Made by a program: the position numbers and the translations under genes
Shown: in pieces, positions 38,144 to 47,333 of the stretch
Numbering within the stretch: position 1 is the stretch's first letter
How the letters are laid out: each line of letters opens with the position of its first letter
Source: Clostridioides difficile ATCC 9689 = DSM 1296
GTDB taxonomy: Bacteria > Bacillota > Clostridia > Peptostreptococcales > Peptostreptococcaceae
Assembly: GCF_001077535.1 (NCBI RefSeq)
Contig: NZ_CP011968.1
Span: 3,534,001 to 3,598,000 of the forward strand
Reading direction: 5' to 3'
Length of the DNA stretch: 64,000 bases
Notes under the pieces: model-generated
Seen by the model: only the letters and a program-made list of their open reading frames with translations
Database searches by the model: none
Told to the model about the DNA's origin: nothing

Positions 38144-40564
38144 ATGAAAGAAATAAAAATTAATGGAGCAAAGATACACAATCTTAAAAATATAGATGTT
38201 TCTATCCCCAAAGATAAGCTTGTTGTTGCAACAGGTGTCAGTGGCTCAGGTAAGTCTAGCCTTATGTTTGACATTGTATTTGAGGAAGGGCGTAAACAAT
38301 ATCTGCAATCTTTAGGTATACTTGCAGGTATTGATAGTGAAGATAAGTTTGATAATATTCAAGGTTTAGCTCCCACTATAGCTGTTCAACAAAATATTAT
38401 TCGCCAGAGCAATCCTCGTTCAACAGTAGGCACAAGAACCAATATTCTCAACATGCTTACACTATTGTATTCAGTGGAAGGTCAAATAATGTGTACTATG
38501 TGTGATACTCCTGTAAGCGATAATCTAATTTGCAATAATTGTGGATATGAGGAAGAACGATTAAGACCAAGTTATTTCTCATACAACTCTTCAGATGGAA
38601 TGTGTATGAAGTGCTCTGGACATGGTGCATATTTTGAGATTAATATTGAAAAATTAGTCCTTGATAAGCATGACACCCTAAAACAAGTCTTAGATAGAGC
38701 AAAGATTACACCAGGATATTTGAGAGTATTTTCTAAAAAATTCAACGATTATTTAGACATACAATTCTTACAACTACCTGAAGAAATAAGAAATGAAGTA
38801 CTCTATGGTCATTATGAAAATGGTAAAAAAAGTTCCTCTTTATCAAAGGTATTTCACAATCGTTACAAAAGGGGCGAAGATTTAAATGGAGTTTATACTA
38901 TGACTGCCTGTTCAGATTGTAATGGTTTTAAAATTGGTGAAGAAGCACGTAGAGTACTTTTAAACGGAAAACATATTGGAGAACTTGGAAAAATGACGAT
39001 TTTAGAAATTGATGATTTCCTTAAACTCTTAATAAATCAAGGTAATTTAAACACATTTGGTACAAATCTTGTAAATGATATTTTATCCAAAACTCAACAT
39101 TTAATAGAATCACGATTAGGTCATCTATCCTTATACCGAGAAATGTCAACTTTGAGTGGTGGGGAAATGCAAAGACTATTTTTAAATTCACATCTCGATT
39201 CAGAGATGGACTCATTAATTTATGTGCTTGATGAACCAACAGCTGGATTGCATGAATCAGAAAAAATAGACATCTTAAAATCAATAAAGAAACTTAAAGA
39301 TTTAGGCAATACGGTCATAGTAGTTGAGCATGATAAAAACACAATTAAAATGGCAGAACATATTATTGATATTGGTCCAAAAGCTGGTGTTGAAGGTGGT
39401 CAATTAGTATATCAAGGAGATTTAGAAGGTCTACTTCAATCCAACAAATCACTTACTGGGCAGTATCTATCTGGAAAATATCCAATGCCTAATAGAACAA
39501 GCAATAAAAATATTACACATACTGATAAAATACCTTGTATAACTATTCAAAATGCAAATACAAATAATCTTAAAAATGTAACTGTATCATTACCTTTGAG
39601 TGCTATGGTTGGAATATCTGGAAAATCAGGTAGTGGCAAGAGTTCACTTATATCAGACACCCTACTTCCTCTTCTTAGAAGCCAATTTAATAACCATACT
39701 ATCAATAATCAAATAAATTCTTCAGAGAGTGAAATAGGTGAGGAAGACGATTATGCAGTTGTTGAAACTATTGCAGATAGACTGATTGGTACTAAACATA
39801 TTTCTGGATATTCAGAGATATCCCAATCTCCTATTGGCAAAAATATGAACTCAACTCCTGCTTCTTATATTGGTATATGGGATAAGATACGTACACTATT
39901 TGCAGGTCAGCCAAAATCGTTAGAACGAGGATTTACAGCTGGTCATTTCTCATTTAACTCCAAAGGTGCTTGTCCTAAATGTAGTGGTAGTGGATATGAA
40001 AAGGTCTGGTTGGGAAATAATCTAAGTATAGACCATATATGCAGTGAATGTCAGGGAAAAAGATTTAATGATGAATCTTTATCTATTAAATATAAAAATA
40101 AAAATATACATGATATTTTAAATATGAGTGTTTCTGAATCTGTATATTTCTTCAAGGATATTCCAAATATTGTTTCACACTTAAATGTATTAGAACAAAT
40201 AGGTATGGGGTATATAAAATTAGGCCAACCTACACCAACTTTAAGTGGTGGTGAATCCCAAAGAATCAAACTTGCAAAAGAAATTGGTAAAAAACGAAAT
40301 GGTAATATCCTTTATGTATTGGATGAGCCAACTACTGGTCTAAGTCTATATGATACTTCTAAGTTGATTCAATTATTAGATGAATTGGTTGAAAATGGAA
40401 ATTCTGTAATTGTTGTTGAACATGATATAGATGTATTAAATGTTTGTGACTGGATTGTTGAGCTTGGTCCAGAAGGTGGTGACAAAGGAGGTTATATAAT
40501 TGCAGAAGGTTCTCCAAAAGCTCTAAAAGAAAATCCAAAATCTATAACAGGGAGGTATCTTTAA
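38144..40564 (+). CDS. UvrA-like (UvrA2/DrrC-type) ABC protein
   Basis: This 806-aa protein has two ABC ATPase halves: Walker A GVSGSGKSSLMFDI near residue 30 and KSGSGKSSLI near 493; signatures LSGGEMQRLF and LSGGESQRIKLAKE; Walker B/D-loops YVLDEPTAGLHE and YVLDEPTTGLSLY. Two zinc modules are visible (CTMC...CNNC and CPKCSGSGYEKV...CSEC). It is shorter than DNA-repair UvrA (~940 aa) and lacks the usual UvrB-contact insertion, as in the DrrC/UvrA2 group linked to resistance to DNA-binding drugs. TAATG overlap couples it to the next gene. Regulated probably by the upstream AraC protein. Confidence 0.87.
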   Translation: MKEIKINGAKIHNLKNIDVSIPKDKLVVATGVSGSGKSSLMFDIVFEEGRKQYLQSLGILAGIDSEDKFDNIQGLAPTIAVQQNIIRQSNPRSTVGTRTNILNMLTLLYSVEGQIMCTMCDTPVSDNLICNNCGYEEERLRPSYFSYNSSDGMCMKCSGHGAYFEINIEKLVLDKHDTLKQVLDRAKITPGYLRVFSKKFNDYLDIQFLQLPEEIRNEVLYGHYENGKKSSSLSKVFHNRYKRGEDLNGVYTMTACSDCNGFKIGEEARRVLLNGKHIGELGKMTILEIDDFLKLLINQGNLNTFGTNLVNDILSKTQHLIESRLGHLSLYREMSTLSGGEMQRLFLNSHLDSEMDSLIYVLDEPTAGLHESEKIDILKSIKKLKDLGNTVIVVEHDKNTIKMAEHIIDIGPKAGVEGGQLVYQGDLEGLLQSNKSLTGQYLSGKYPMPNRTSNKNITHTDKIPCITIQNANTNNLKNVTVSLPLSAMVGISGKSGSGKSSLISDTLLPLLRSQFNNHTINNQINSSESEIGEEDDYAVVETIADRLIGTKHISGYSEISQSPIGKNMNSTPASYIGIWDKIRTLFAGQPKSLERGFTAGHFSFNSKGACPKCSGSGYEKVWLGNNLSIDHICSECQGKRFNDESLSIKYKNKNIHDILNMSVSESVYFFKDIPNIVSHLNVLEQIGMGYIKLGQPTPTLSGGESQRIKLAKEIGKKRNGNILYVLDEPTTGLSLYDTSKLIQLLDELVENGNSVIVVEHDIDVLNVCDWIVELGPEGGDKGGYIIAEGSPKALKENPKSITGRYL

Positions 40565-41586
40565 TGAATAAAAACAATTGCTTAGACTTAATTTTTGAAA
40601 AAGTAGATCCTTCAAGTGTTGGTATGAGTTCAGAAAAGCTTTCACAACTTGAACCTTTAATAATCTCACAATATAGCAATATAAATGGTATAATTATTGC
40701 AAGAAAAGGAAAAATTGTCTTTGAAAAGTACTATAATGGATATAATGCTGATGATACTTTTCATGTTGCATCAGTTACAAAAAGTATTATATCAGCCTTA
40801 ATAGGTATTGCAATAGATAAAGGATATATAAAAGATGTTGACCAAAAGGTTGTTGATTTTTTTCCTGAATATACTTGTAGTCCTTCTGAAATATGTAAAA
40901 AAGCAGTAACTATACGTCACCTACTTACAATGACTGCACCATACCCTTTTAAAAATATGACTGAGTCTTTAGAAAGACTTTGCAAACAAAAAGATTGGAT
41001 AAAATATACCTTGAATCAACTTGGTCAAAAAGGCGAAATTGGTACTTTCAAATATTCTTCAGCTGGAACGCACCTACTTTCAGCTATTATAACAAAAACT
41101 ACTGGAAAATCTGCTCGTGAATTTGCTAATGAATACTTATTTAAACCTATTGGTATGAAAGTTATACCAGATTATGATATGAAAGATTTTGGTTTTGAAG
41201 ATTTCTTTGGAAAAAATCTTAAGGGTTGGGCAAAAGATAGACAGGGTTATTCTATAGGTGGCTGGGGACTTACATTGAGTGCTAGAGATATGTTGCGATT
41301 TGGTTTTCTGTATTTAAATGATGGTATTTGGAATAATAAACGTATTATATCTAAATCGTGGATTGAAGAATCAGTTAAAATGAATAGTAATGAATACGGT
41401 TATCTGTGGTGGCTATGTAAAAAAGATGGTGTTTTGTGGTATTCAGCAATGGGAACTGGAGGAAATGCTATTTGTTGTATTCCACAATATGACTTAGTAA
41501 TAGCCATACCATCTAAAATAGTGTTTAAACCTCGTGATAGATGGGAGTTTATTGAAAAATATATACTTACTTCTATAATAGATTAA
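40564..41586 (+). CDS. Serine hydrolase of the beta-lactamase (class C-like) family
   Basis: This 340-aa protein has the acyl-serine motif SVTKS near residue 70, a YSSAG version of the YxN motif near 160, and a glycine-rich GTGGNA near the position of KTG. It has no signal peptide, so it is cytosolic. Members include esterases, D-aminopeptidases and carboxypeptidases rather than true beta-lactamases, and substrates differ widely. Its ATG overlaps the stop of the UvrA-like gene (TAATG), giving translational coupling. A 19-bp tandem array starts at its last codons. Confidence 0.83.
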   Translation: MNKNNCLDLIFEKVDPSSVGMSSEKLSQLEPLIISQYSNINGIIIARKGKIVFEKYYNGYNADDTFHVASVTKSIISALIGIAIDKGYIKDVDQKVVDFFPEYTCSPSEICKKAVTIRHLLTMTAPYPFKNMTESLERLCKQKDWIKYTLNQLGQKGEIGTFKYSSAGTHLLSAIITKTTGKSAREFANEYLFKPIGMKVIPDYDMKDFGFEDFFGKNLKGWAKDRQGYSIGGWGLTLSARDMLRFGFLYLNDGIWNNKRIISKSWIEESVKMNSNEYGYLWWLCKKDGVLWYSAMGTGGNAICCIPQYDLVIAIPSKIVFKPRDRWEFIEKYILTSIID

Positions 41587-41747
41587 TTACTCTTTCATAG
41601 ATTAATTACTCTTTCATAAACTAATTACTCTTTCATAAACTAATTACTCTTTCATAAACTAATTACTCTTTCATAAACTAATTACTCTTTCATAAACTAA
41701 TTACTCTTTCATAAACTAATTACTCTTTCATAAACTAATTACTCTTA
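41586..41747. repeat. 19-bp tandem array
   Basis: ATTACTCTTTCATAAACTA is repeated from 41586 with exact 19-base period, eight full copies and a partial ninth at 41738. The first copy differs in four bases. It starts inside the last codon/stop of the serine hydrolase gene. There are no unique spacers, so it is a VNTR, not CRISPR. Confidence 0.95.
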
Positions 41748-41757
41748 GATAGCCAAA

Positions 41758-41800
41758 CCCTCCATTATAACACCAGACTTTTGTTTGGTGTTATTATGAC
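41758..41800 (+). promoter_or_regulatory. Leader copy 1, before the tandem-HTH MerR gene
   Basis: CCCTCCATTATAACACCAGA and following bases align with the leader before the MFS pump (42581-42620). ATAACACCA (41767-41775) and TGGTGTTAT (41786-41794) form a 9-bp stem. CCTCC could pair with the AAGGAG ribosome site at 41818-41823. Confidence 0.55.
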
Positions 41801-41833
41801 TAATACTATATATCTAAAAGGAGTTGAATACTA

Positions 41834-42580
41834 ATGGACACTTACACGACATCAGAGGTAGCAGATTTAATTGGTGTACATCCTAATACAGTACGTTTAT
41901 ATGAAGAACTAAACTTAATACCTAAACCTAAGCGTAATACCAATGGTTATCGTATCTTTAATGATTTTCATATAGAACAATTTAGATTTGCTCGTACAGC
42001 CTTGAAAATTGAAGTGGTACAAAGGGGATTAAGAAAAGATGCCCTTGAGATTGTAAGAACATCAGCGAATAGGGACTTTGATAAGGCTATTAGTCTTGTA
42101 AATCAATACTTGCAACAATTAGAAATAGAAAAATCTAATGCCGAGGAAGCACTTACTATTGTTGCACAGATTTTAAATGGAAATACTCCAGAAACAAATA
42201 AACTCTTTTTAACTAGAAAAGAAACTGCAGAACACTTAAATGTTACAATAGATACTTTAAGAAATTGGGAAATGAATGGTTTGTTAAAAGTAAAAAGAAA
42301 ACAAAATGGTTATCGTGTATATACTGATGAAGATATAAAACGACTTAAAATTATAAGCGCACTTCGTTGTGCAAATTATTCTCTTTCAGCTATTTTACGA
42401 ATGTTAAATGCTTTATCTTCTAATCCTAATACTAATATTAAAACTGTCCTTGACACTCCAAAAGATGATGACGAAATTATCTCAGTGTGTGACAAACTGA
42501 TAACTTCATTGAAAGAAGCTGAACATAATGCAAAAACCATGAAATCTCATCTTCAAATTATGAAAAAACAATTTTCCTAG
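41834..42580 (+). CDS. MerR-type regulator with two DNA-binding domains
   Basis: This 248-aa protein has a first MerR winged helix at residues 1-70 (YTTSEVADLIGVHPNTVRLYEELNLIP), a short helical linker, and a second complete one at residues 126-195 (FLTRKETAEHLNVTIDTLRNWEMNGLL then NGYRVYTDEDIKRL), then a second helix to the end. Ordinary MerR proteins have one such domain and dimerise. AAAAGGAG precedes the ATG. The next gene is an MFS drug pump, and both carry a related leader sequence, so it most likely controls that pump and itself. No metal cysteines, so a drug-type ligand is likely. Confidence 0.85.
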   Translation: MDTYTTSEVADLIGVHPNTVRLYEELNLIPKPKRNTNGYRIFNDFHIEQFRFARTALKIEVVQRGLRKDALEIVRTSANRDFDKAISLVNQYLQQLEIEKSNAEEALTIVAQILNGNTPETNKLFLTRKETAEHLNVTIDTLRNWEMNGLLKVKRKQNGYRVYTDEDIKRLKIISALRCANYSLSAILRMLNALSSNPNTNIKTVLDTPKDDDEIISVCDKLITSLKEAEHNAKTMKSHLQIMKKQFS

Positions 42581-42660
42581 CCCTCCACTCTAACTCCAGA
42601 CTTTGATTTGTGTGTTATCCTTAAGAGCAAGAAAAATTCAACACACAAATCAAAGGAGGA
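42581..42660 (+). promoter_or_regulatory. Leader copy 2 with a 16-bp hairpin next to the ribosome site of the pump gene
   Basis: CCCTCCACTCTAACTCCAGA aligns with leader copy 1. CTTTGATTTGTGTGTT (42601-42616) and AACACACAAATCAAAG (42640-42655) are perfect complements with a 23-base loop, and GGAGG starts at the last stem base. CCCTCC upstream could extend the pairing over the ribosome site. A TTG at 42603 opens an in-frame leader reading into the pump. Confidence 0.65.
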
Positions 42661-42665
42661 ATAGG

Positions 42666-43916
42666 ATGGAAAACAAAAATACTAATTCTACATGGAAGAA
42701 AAAAGTCATTCTTTTTTTAGCAAGTCAATATATTTCCTTATTTGGCTCATCACTTGTACAAATGGCAATGATATGGTATGTCACACTTCAGACATCATCA
42801 GGTGTATGGGTAACAGTTTTAACTGTATGCTCCTTTATACCTCAAATGATAATTTCTTTTTTTGCTGGTGTATGGGCAGACTACTACAATCGAAAGGTAC
42901 TCATAATTGTATCAGATTCAACAATTGCTATATCTACATTAGTTCTAATTCTATTTATGATGTCATCAAATGGCACAACAAGTGAATTAATAGCCATATC
43001 AGTAATATCTGTTATACGTTCACTAGGAAGTGGTGTACAAACACCTGCTGTAAACGCAATGATTCCTCAACTTGTACCAGAAGAACATTTAATGCGTTTT
43101 AATGGTATAAATAGTAGCCTACAATCTATAGTACAATTTATAGTTCCTATTGTAGCTGCTGCAATACTTGGATTTGGTAATAAAATAAATCAAGTTCTTT
43201 TAATTGATGTATTTACTGCAATTATTGCTATTGTATTATTGATATTCATCAAAATTCCTAAACATGATATACCAAAACAAACTGAAAAAGTCTCATTTTT
43301 TGCAGATATGGTATCAGGGATAAAGTACTGTTTTTCAGATAAGTTCATTAGAAAAGTGCTTTTTACTTATGGAGCATTCATGCTTCTTTGTGTTCCATCA
43401 GGATTTCTTATAGGACTTCTTATTGAACGAACATTTGGCAAGGGTTATATATACCTGTCTATTATTGAAATGATTGGATTTTTAGGTATGGTTTTAGGTG
43501 GATTGATTATAGGAGTTTTTGGTGGTTTTAAAAATAGAAATAAGACCTTTTTTCTAGCAATATTATCCTATGCTATTTTTTCAATTATTCTAGGTCTTGT
43601 AACACAAGCTTGGCAATTTTTTATATTTATGTTTTTTACGAATTTTTCAATTCCAATTATTCAAGCATCAGCTATGACTATGTTGCAAGAGCATGTAGCA
43701 CCACAAATGCTAGGTCGAGTTCTTAGCTTACCTATTATTATATATACTGGTTTTATTCCTCTTGGTATGATGATTTTCGGACCAATGGCAGATGTAATTT
43801 CTATTAATAATTTAATAATCATAGCAGGGATTATACTTTTATTTTTTGCTTTGGCTATCCCCTATTCAAAACAATTTTACAAGCAAGGAATATCTAAGTC
43901 AAATGAATCCGAGTAA
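42666..43916 (+). CDS. MFS drug efflux protein (MefA-like)
   Basis: This 416-aa antiporter-type protein has about 12 membrane segments. The start LFLASQYISLFGSSLVQMAMIWYVTLQTSSGVWV and the loop AGVWADYYNRKVLI (MFS motif A) match macrolide-efflux/MefA-like permeases. A central hydrophilic loop lies near residue 200. ATG 42666 after AGGAGGAATAG is preferred to the in-frame TTG at 42603, which lies inside the hairpin. The upstream MerR-type gene is on the same strand. Substrate unknown; lipophilic antibiotics are likely from the family. Confidence 0.88.
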   Translation: MENKNTNSTWKKKVILFLASQYISLFGSSLVQMAMIWYVTLQTSSGVWVTVLTVCSFIPQMIISFFAGVWADYYNRKVLIIVSDSTIAISTLVLILFMMSSNGTTSELIAISVISVIRSLGSGVQTPAVNAMIPQLVPEEHLMRFNGINSSLQSIVQFIVPIVAAAILGFGNKINQVLLIDVFTAIIAIVLLIFIKIPKHDIPKQTEKVSFFADMVSGIKYCFSDKFIRKVLFTYGAFMLLCVPSGFLIGLLIERTFGKGYIYLSIIEMIGFLGMVLGGLIIGVFGGFKNRNKTFFLAILSYAIFSIILGLVTQAWQFFIFMFFTNFSIPIIQASAMTMLQEHVAPQMLGRVLSLPIIIYTGFIPLGMMIFGPMADVISINNLIIIAGIILLFFALAIPYSKQFYKQGISKSNESE

Positions 43917-44443
43917 TATATTTAAATAGTTTAACTCGATTTATCTGGTTAAAAATGAGGGGGGCTGAGGGGGGCTTAAAATGGACTTTTTAATTTATGA
44001 AGAAAATTTTTTATATGAAATTAAATATATTTTATCATTTCAACATTGAAAAATAGGTTTATCTTTATTTTGAGTCCCTCTCTTTATAGCAAATAATATT
44101 TTGATACTATCTTTATTAACTTTATATAATAATACCTTTACTTGTAGGTTATAATGATGAAATTTATCAAATCATATAATAATACCTCCATTTATATCAT
44201 AAATTAAATTTATAGTACAAATGGAGGAAAATAAAGTATTTATATAGTTTAAGTACCTATTAAGTTTTCCACTAAGTAGCTCTAATTGTACTGAACTTCT
44301 TACTAAATTATATTGAATAATTATAAAATAAAACTAACTATTACACTACATAAATTAAAGTATACAAATTGCACTACATAAATTACACTATACAAAGTAT
44401 ATTAAATCACCTATTAAATTGTCCCAATTATAATTATACTGAG
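43917..44443. other. Intergenic region with MITE copy 2
   Basis: Contains MITE copy 2 (43967-44082) and AT-rich DNA with repeated AATTACACTATACAAA-like units near 44340-44400. GAGGGGGGCT occurs twice in tandem at 43957-43976. No gene was seen. Confidence 0.6.
43967..44082. mobile_element. MITE copy 2 (diverged)
   Basis: GAGGGGGGCTTAAAAT on the left and ATTTTGAGTCCCTCTC on the right are inverted repeats matching at 13 of 16 bases. The interior aligns with MITE copy 1. The left repeat is itself doubled (43957-43966 and 43967-43976). Confidence 0.6.
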
Positions 44444-45457
44444 TTATCTACTAAAAGATAACTTTCTTTTTTTATCTAAAATAATATATATCATAAACCA
44501 TACTACACAATGTACAGCCAAAATTACAATATCTTTGATAATAATGACATTACCATTAATAATCTCCATAATACCATTAAATGTAGCAACTGAAGGCATT
44601 ATATAGCATAAATTCCCTATACCACTGGTATTAACCCCTAGAAGATATATTAACAAAGGAGTACCTATAAATAAAATCATTACTATTTTAATATAAACAA
44701 TTCCTACCATAAGACCTTCTGACAACTTTCCAATAAATAAACCTATAAGTGATGAAATAAATGCTGAAAATACAACGAGTAACAACATCATTATCATATC
44801 TAATATTGAAATATCCAAACATATAAATACAGTTATCATTGAAGATAAACACCCACATAAAAGACCCAAAAATACTTTTTGTATAATATACTGACTTCTA
44901 CTCTGTGGCAAAACTTCATTTATAAATGATATTCCATCTTCTTTTTCAGATATAATATTCATTGCATTAAAGGTGCATCCCATAAACATAGCAGTAATTA
45001 AAATCATGGCAATAAAAACATTTTGAAACTCTTTTAAAATACTATCTTTAGGCAATATTGTAACCTCAACATCTTTTAAATCACCCTTTAGTCTAAACAT
45101 CTCTGGCAATGTCTTTCCAACATTTTTTATAGCATTAATCTCATTTCCATAAAGCACAGTTTTTATCCCTTTACCATCTCTAACAACTCCAATTGTGTCC
45201 GTTTTAATATCCTTAATTTCACGTATTAAATGCATTTTTGTGTCATATACACTTACCATACCATACTTCTTCAACCACTGCTCTGTTTGTACAGGAAGTG
45301 TATCCTTCACTATACCAAAACGTATCTCCCCTAATGAAGATATATCAATTGTTCCCATAAAATTTATTAAAATCGCCATAACAACTGGTAAAAAGAAGGA
45401 AATTATACACATTTTATCTTTTTTTATACTCTTTAACTGGTAACGTAATCCTATCAA
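44444..45457 (-). CDS. ABC-2 type transporter permease
   Basis: This 337-aa membrane protein has one N-terminal helix (residues ~15-35), a large extracytoplasmic part (to ~150) and five or six helices in the second half, the ABC-2 exporter plan. It follows the sister permease by only two bases and is third in the ABC operon. Such paired permeases with one ATPase next to a two-component system usually export or resist peptide antibiotics or lantibiotics. No specific substrate motif is visible. Confidence 0.82.
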   Translation of the reverse strand: MIGLRYQLKSIKKDKMCIISFFLPVVMAILINFMGTIDISSLGEIRFGIVKDTLPVQTEQWLKKYGMVSVYDTKMHLIREIKDIKTDTIGVVRDGKGIKTVLYGNEINAIKNVGKTLPEMFRLKGDLKDVEVTILPKDSILKEFQNVFIAMILITAMFMGCTFNAMNIISEKEDGISFINEVLPQSRSQYIIQKVFLGLLCGCLSSMITVFICLDISILDMIMMLLLVVFSAFISSLIGLFIGKLSEGLMVGIVYIKIVMILFIGTPLLIYLLGVNTSGIGNLCYIMPSVATFNGIMEIINGNVIIIKDIVILAVHCVVWFMIYIILDKKRKLSFSR

Positions 45458-45459
45458 GA

Positions 45460-46488
45460 TTATCCCTCCCTAACCAACTCTTTATTAAAAATATATTTTA
45501 CAAGTAAAAATAGAACTATTATTGTCAAAGAACACACTACAAAATAAACTAATTCTTTTGAAAAATTCATGAAAAACGCATTTTTAAGCTGACTATAAAC
45601 ATGATAGAAGGGATGATATTTAATCCAATCTATTTCAAAAGATGTATTTGCAGATAGAAATATAGGTGTAGTTATGAATACAGCAACCACAAGATATATA
45701 AGAGAAAATTGCTTAAAATCTCTCAATAACATTGAGCATCCTATTCCAATCAAAGACATAATAATTGATAAAATACTAGCTTGAACTAATACTTGTGGAA
45801 GTATTTTTATTCCTTCAAAAAATCCAATATTAAATACTACTAAAAGAACTGTAAAACATAGGTCACATATCAAAAAAGCAAATATCTTTGATAATATAAA
45901 AAGACTTCTTTTTACAGGTAAAATACCAGTAATACGCATTACTCCCATCTGCTTTTCTTTAAATAATAAAGAGGCAATCCCTAAAAATCCAATAGCTACA
46001 ATTTCAAAGAATAAAATCTCACAAGTCATGTCTTTTCTTTGTTTTATCTCAGATGTATCCTTATCATTAATTTGAATTATTGCATTGTTGTCTGATATTT
46101 TGCTATTATGGTCTTTTTCTGATGATAATAATGACAATGCATAGTCAGCTCTATAATCGTCAACTCCTTTAATACTTTCATGTAAAATTACTTTCGGCTT
46201 ACTGGAACTCATATCAATACAAACTGCACTTGTATCTTCATCAAGTTTTGCTTTTAATTCACCTATAGAAGAAACTTGATTAATTAATGGAGATGCACTC
46301 ATGCTTATATTCTCTGGATTATATAGATATACATTATTGTGATAACTATCTTCATCCATAAACTTTACATAACCAAAATTAATATAACACGAATAAAGTA
46401 TGAGAGAGCCAAGTGTCAGCACAAAAAATTTACCATAAATCATCATCCAAAACTCTTTTTTTACTAAGGTAAAAAATTTAGAGTACAT
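45460..46488 (-). CDS. ABC-2 type transporter permease
   Basis: This 342-aa protein has the same plan as the next gene: N-terminal helix near residues 20-40, a ~130-residue outer segment, then six helices. Its first base overlaps the last base of the ATPase gene (46488), so translation is coupled. The two permeases probably form a heterodimer that works with the ATPase. The sequence similarity of the halves is low by eye, as usual for this class. Confidence 0.82.
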   Translation of the reverse strand: MYSKFFTLVKKEFWMMIYGKFFVLTLGSLILYSCYINFGYVKFMDEDSYHNNVYLYNPENISMSASPLINQVSSIGELKAKLDEDTSAVCIDMSSSKPKVILHESIKGVDDYRADYALSLLSSEKDHNSKISDNNAIIQINDKDTSEIKQRKDMTCEILFFEIVAIGFLGIASLLFKEKQMGVMRITGILPVKRSLFILSKIFAFLICDLCFTVLLVVFNIGFFEGIKILPQVLVQASILSIIMSLIGIGCSMLLRDFKQFSLIYLVVAVFITTPIFLSANTSFEIDWIKYHPFYHVYSQLKNAFFMNFSKELVYFVVCSLTIIVLFLLVKYIFNKELVREG

Positions 46489-47333
46489 TACACTAACATC
46501 CTTCCTGTGTATTTAATAAAAACTTCTTCTAGTGTAGGTTCTTTTGAATGTACACTTAAGATTTCATCATATTTAAAAGTTATTCCAGATTCTAACTCTT
46601 GTATATCTACAATTTCAATATCTCGATTTCCATTATATACAAATTCCACTTCAACTTTATTATTGCTATTTTTCATTTTTAAATTTTTGGGTTTATCTAT
46701 TACCATAATCTTTCCATCTGCAATAAAAGCCACATTGTTACACATTAAATCTGCATCTAGCATATTATGAGTAGTCAAAAAGATAGTTGTTCCTTTTTTT
46801 CGTTCTTCTTCAATAATCTTACGAAATAGTACAGCTCCAGATGGGTCAAGTCCACTAGTAGGCTCATCTAAAAATAACAACTTTGGATTACTTACCAATG
46901 CTCTTGCCATACTAATACGTTGCTTCATACCTTTTGAGTAGGATGATACAGGCTTATTTATAAACTCTTTCTTAAACTCTAACAAATCTAAGAGTTCATA
47001 TATATCTCTCCTTTGATTTTTAGGATAAAAAGACGAAAAATATTCTAAATTATCAATTGCACTTAAATTGGTATATAAATAAGGAAATTCAAATAAAACA
47101 CCAATCTTTTGATATAAAGATTCTGTGTATGCTTTAACTTCCTTACCAAAAATGGATACATGACCATTGTAACCTTTTAAAACACCATTTAAGATTTTTT
47201 GTGTTGTGGATTTTCCTGAACCATTAGGTCCAAGAAATCCAAATATTTCTCCTTCTTTTACTTCAAAATTAAGTCCATGCAATATCTGTTTATCTTTTCC
47301 ATAAGAAAATTTCAACTCTTCTACTTTTATCAT
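46488..47333 (-). CDS. ABC transporter ATP-binding protein
   Basis: This 281-aa ATPase has Walker A GPNGSGKSTTQK near residue 35, signature SYSKGMKQRISMARAL near 130, Walker B LLFLDEPTSGLDPSG near 152 and the switch histidine in FLTTHNMLD. The C-terminal extension (residues 220-281) fits the exporter class (CcmA/BcrA/CprA type). It shares a 4-base ATGA overlap with the preceding 42-aa membrane-protein gene and one base with the first permease gene. The operon lies downstream of a histidine kinase/response regulator pair. Confidence 0.92.
   Translation of the reverse strand: MIKVEELKFSYGKDKQILHGLNFEVKEGEIFGFLGPNGSGKSTTQKILNGVLKGYNGHVSIFGKEVKAYTESLYQKIGVLFEFPYLYTNLSAIDNLEYFSSFYPKNQRRDIYELLDLLEFKKEFINKPVSSYSKGMKQRISMARALVSNPKLLFLDEPTSGLDPSGAVLFRKIIEEERKKGTTIFLTTHNMLDADLMCNNVAFIADGKIMVIDKPKNLKMKNSNNKVEVEFVYNGNRDIEIVDIQELESGITFKYDEILSVHSKEPTLEEVFIKYTGRMLV

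Noticed and set aside
38144-40564. Housekeeping DNA-repair UvrA
   Set aside because: Too short, not next to uvrB, and paired with a drug-sensing type regulator; read as a UvrA2-type protein.
42603-42665. Upstream TTG start of the MFS pump
   Set aside because: It lies within the perfect hairpin and adds a hydrophilic tail; ATG 42666 has AGGAGG at good distance. Kept only as a possible leader.
43957-43976. G-quadruplex from GAGGGGGGCT x2
   Set aside because: Only two G-runs are present; better explained as a doubled MITE end.
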